Assembly: GCF_003298775.1 (NCBI RefSeq)
Contig: NZ_QNTQ01000006.1
Span: forward strand, 496,001 to 560,000
DNA length: 64,000 nucleotides
Direction: 5' to 3'
Source: Rhodosalinus halophilus
Lineage (GTDB): Bacteria; Pseudomonadota; Alphaproteobacteria; Rhodobacterales; Rhodobacteraceae
This document shows positions 63,867 to 64,000 of this stretch, piece by piece (position 1 is the stretch's first letter; the number at the start of each line of letters is the position of its first letter). The notes beneath the pieces were generated by a model, which saw nothing but the letters and a program-made list of their open reading frames with translations, ran no database searches and was not told the DNA's origin. Made by a program: the position numbers and the translations under genes.

Positions 63867-64000
63867 TCAGTCGAAGGCCGCTCCGCCCATGTCGATGCAC
63901 TCGCCGGCTGCACGGCGCTGGATGCGGCGCTGAGCGGCCACCAGCGCCGCGGCGCCCCCGAGGAGCGCCGCGGCACCGGAGAAGAGGTTTCCGCTCGAGG
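63867..64000 (-). CDS. C-terminal end of a convergent gene, possible membrane protein (partial)
   Basis: On the minus strand an open frame enters from the window edge and ends with TGA 3 bp after the phnI stop. The visible 43 residues contain a hydrophobic Ala/Gly/Leu stretch (FSGAAALLGGAAALVAAQ), a basic turn (RRIQRRAAGE) and the end CIDMGGAAFD. This pattern fits a C-terminal membrane segment with cytoplasmic tail. I do not recognise the family, and a chance frame is possible in this GC-rich DNA. Confidence 0.4.
   Translation of the reverse strand, partial: SSGNLFSGAAALLGGAAALVAAQRRIQRRAAGECIDMGGAAFD

Noticed and set aside
63861-64000. phnJ start overlapping the phnI stop
   Set aside because: An ATG does overlap the phnI stop, but the following residues (MRSVEGRSAHVDALAG) do not resemble the PhnJ N-terminus.

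Overview
The window is a very GC-rich, densely coding chromosomal segment of an alphaproteobacterium, almost certainly a member of the Rhodobacteraceae (Rhodobacterales). The evidence is the gene content and protein style: the Rieske/cytochrome b/cytochrome c1 operon, the divergent MnmD/FAD-oxidoreductase pair, the ilvD-lipoprotein-DUF6478 arrangement, and the roseobacter-type phosphonate and pyrimidine clusters. The genus cannot be named from the sequence alone. I see no rRNA genes, insertion sequences, prophage or CRISPR array. The only RNA gene recognised is tRNA-Lys(TTT).

Left half (1-43350), mainly core metabolism and envelope genes. It begins with the tail of an M16 peptidase and a catalytically degenerate M16 partner. 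Next come dapA, a soluble lytic transglycosylase, a DMT transporter with mnmD, and the divergent FAD oxidoreductase. Then follow map, sfsA, a CinA-like protein with GNAT, AhpD-like and OmpA-like genes, a SulP transporter, a homocysteine methyltransferase, a LysR regulator and fadH. A plus-strand run from 18808 to 25518 holds an AEC transporter, an iodotyrosine-deiodinase-like flavoprotein, fghA, YaiI, a HAD hydrolase, an ornithine-cyclodeaminase-like protein, an alpha/beta hydrolase and zapE. After that come folC-ydhR-accD, a CPBP protease, ilvD with small conserved genes, petABC, a beta-barrel protein, a GST, mtaB-dapF, tRNA-Lys, a RidA protein, and an EEP phosphodiesterase next to a PhoD-like phosphatase.

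Pyrimidine block (43699-54591). preT and preA (dihydropyrimidine dehydrogenase), a hyuC-type carbamoyl-amino-acid hydrolase and dihydropyrimidinase make up the full reductive uracil/thymine degradation route. A rutR-like TetR gene sits among them. A perfect RutR-type operator (TTGACCAATTGGTCAA, 47445-47460) lies in the rutR/hyuC intergenic region, and a degenerate version lies upstream of preT. The operon continues into an ABC importer (ATPase, two permeases, NMT1/THI5-like binding protein) that probably imports a pyrimidine-related compound. Two small uncharacterised proteins are embedded in the block.

Phosphonate block (54711-end). A possible Pho box precedes phnC-phnD-phnE1-phnE2 and a hexapeptide acetyltransferase. 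A minus-strand phnF-phnM pair follows, and then phnG-phnH-phnI on the plus strand. phnJ does not follow phnI; the last bases instead read as the end of a convergent gene. The PhnM homologue has Gln in place of a metal-binding His.

Scattered through the window are palindromic repeat families: four copies of a CTTTCAATGGTC/ATACCC element, and a tandem pair of perfect 24-bp palindromes.
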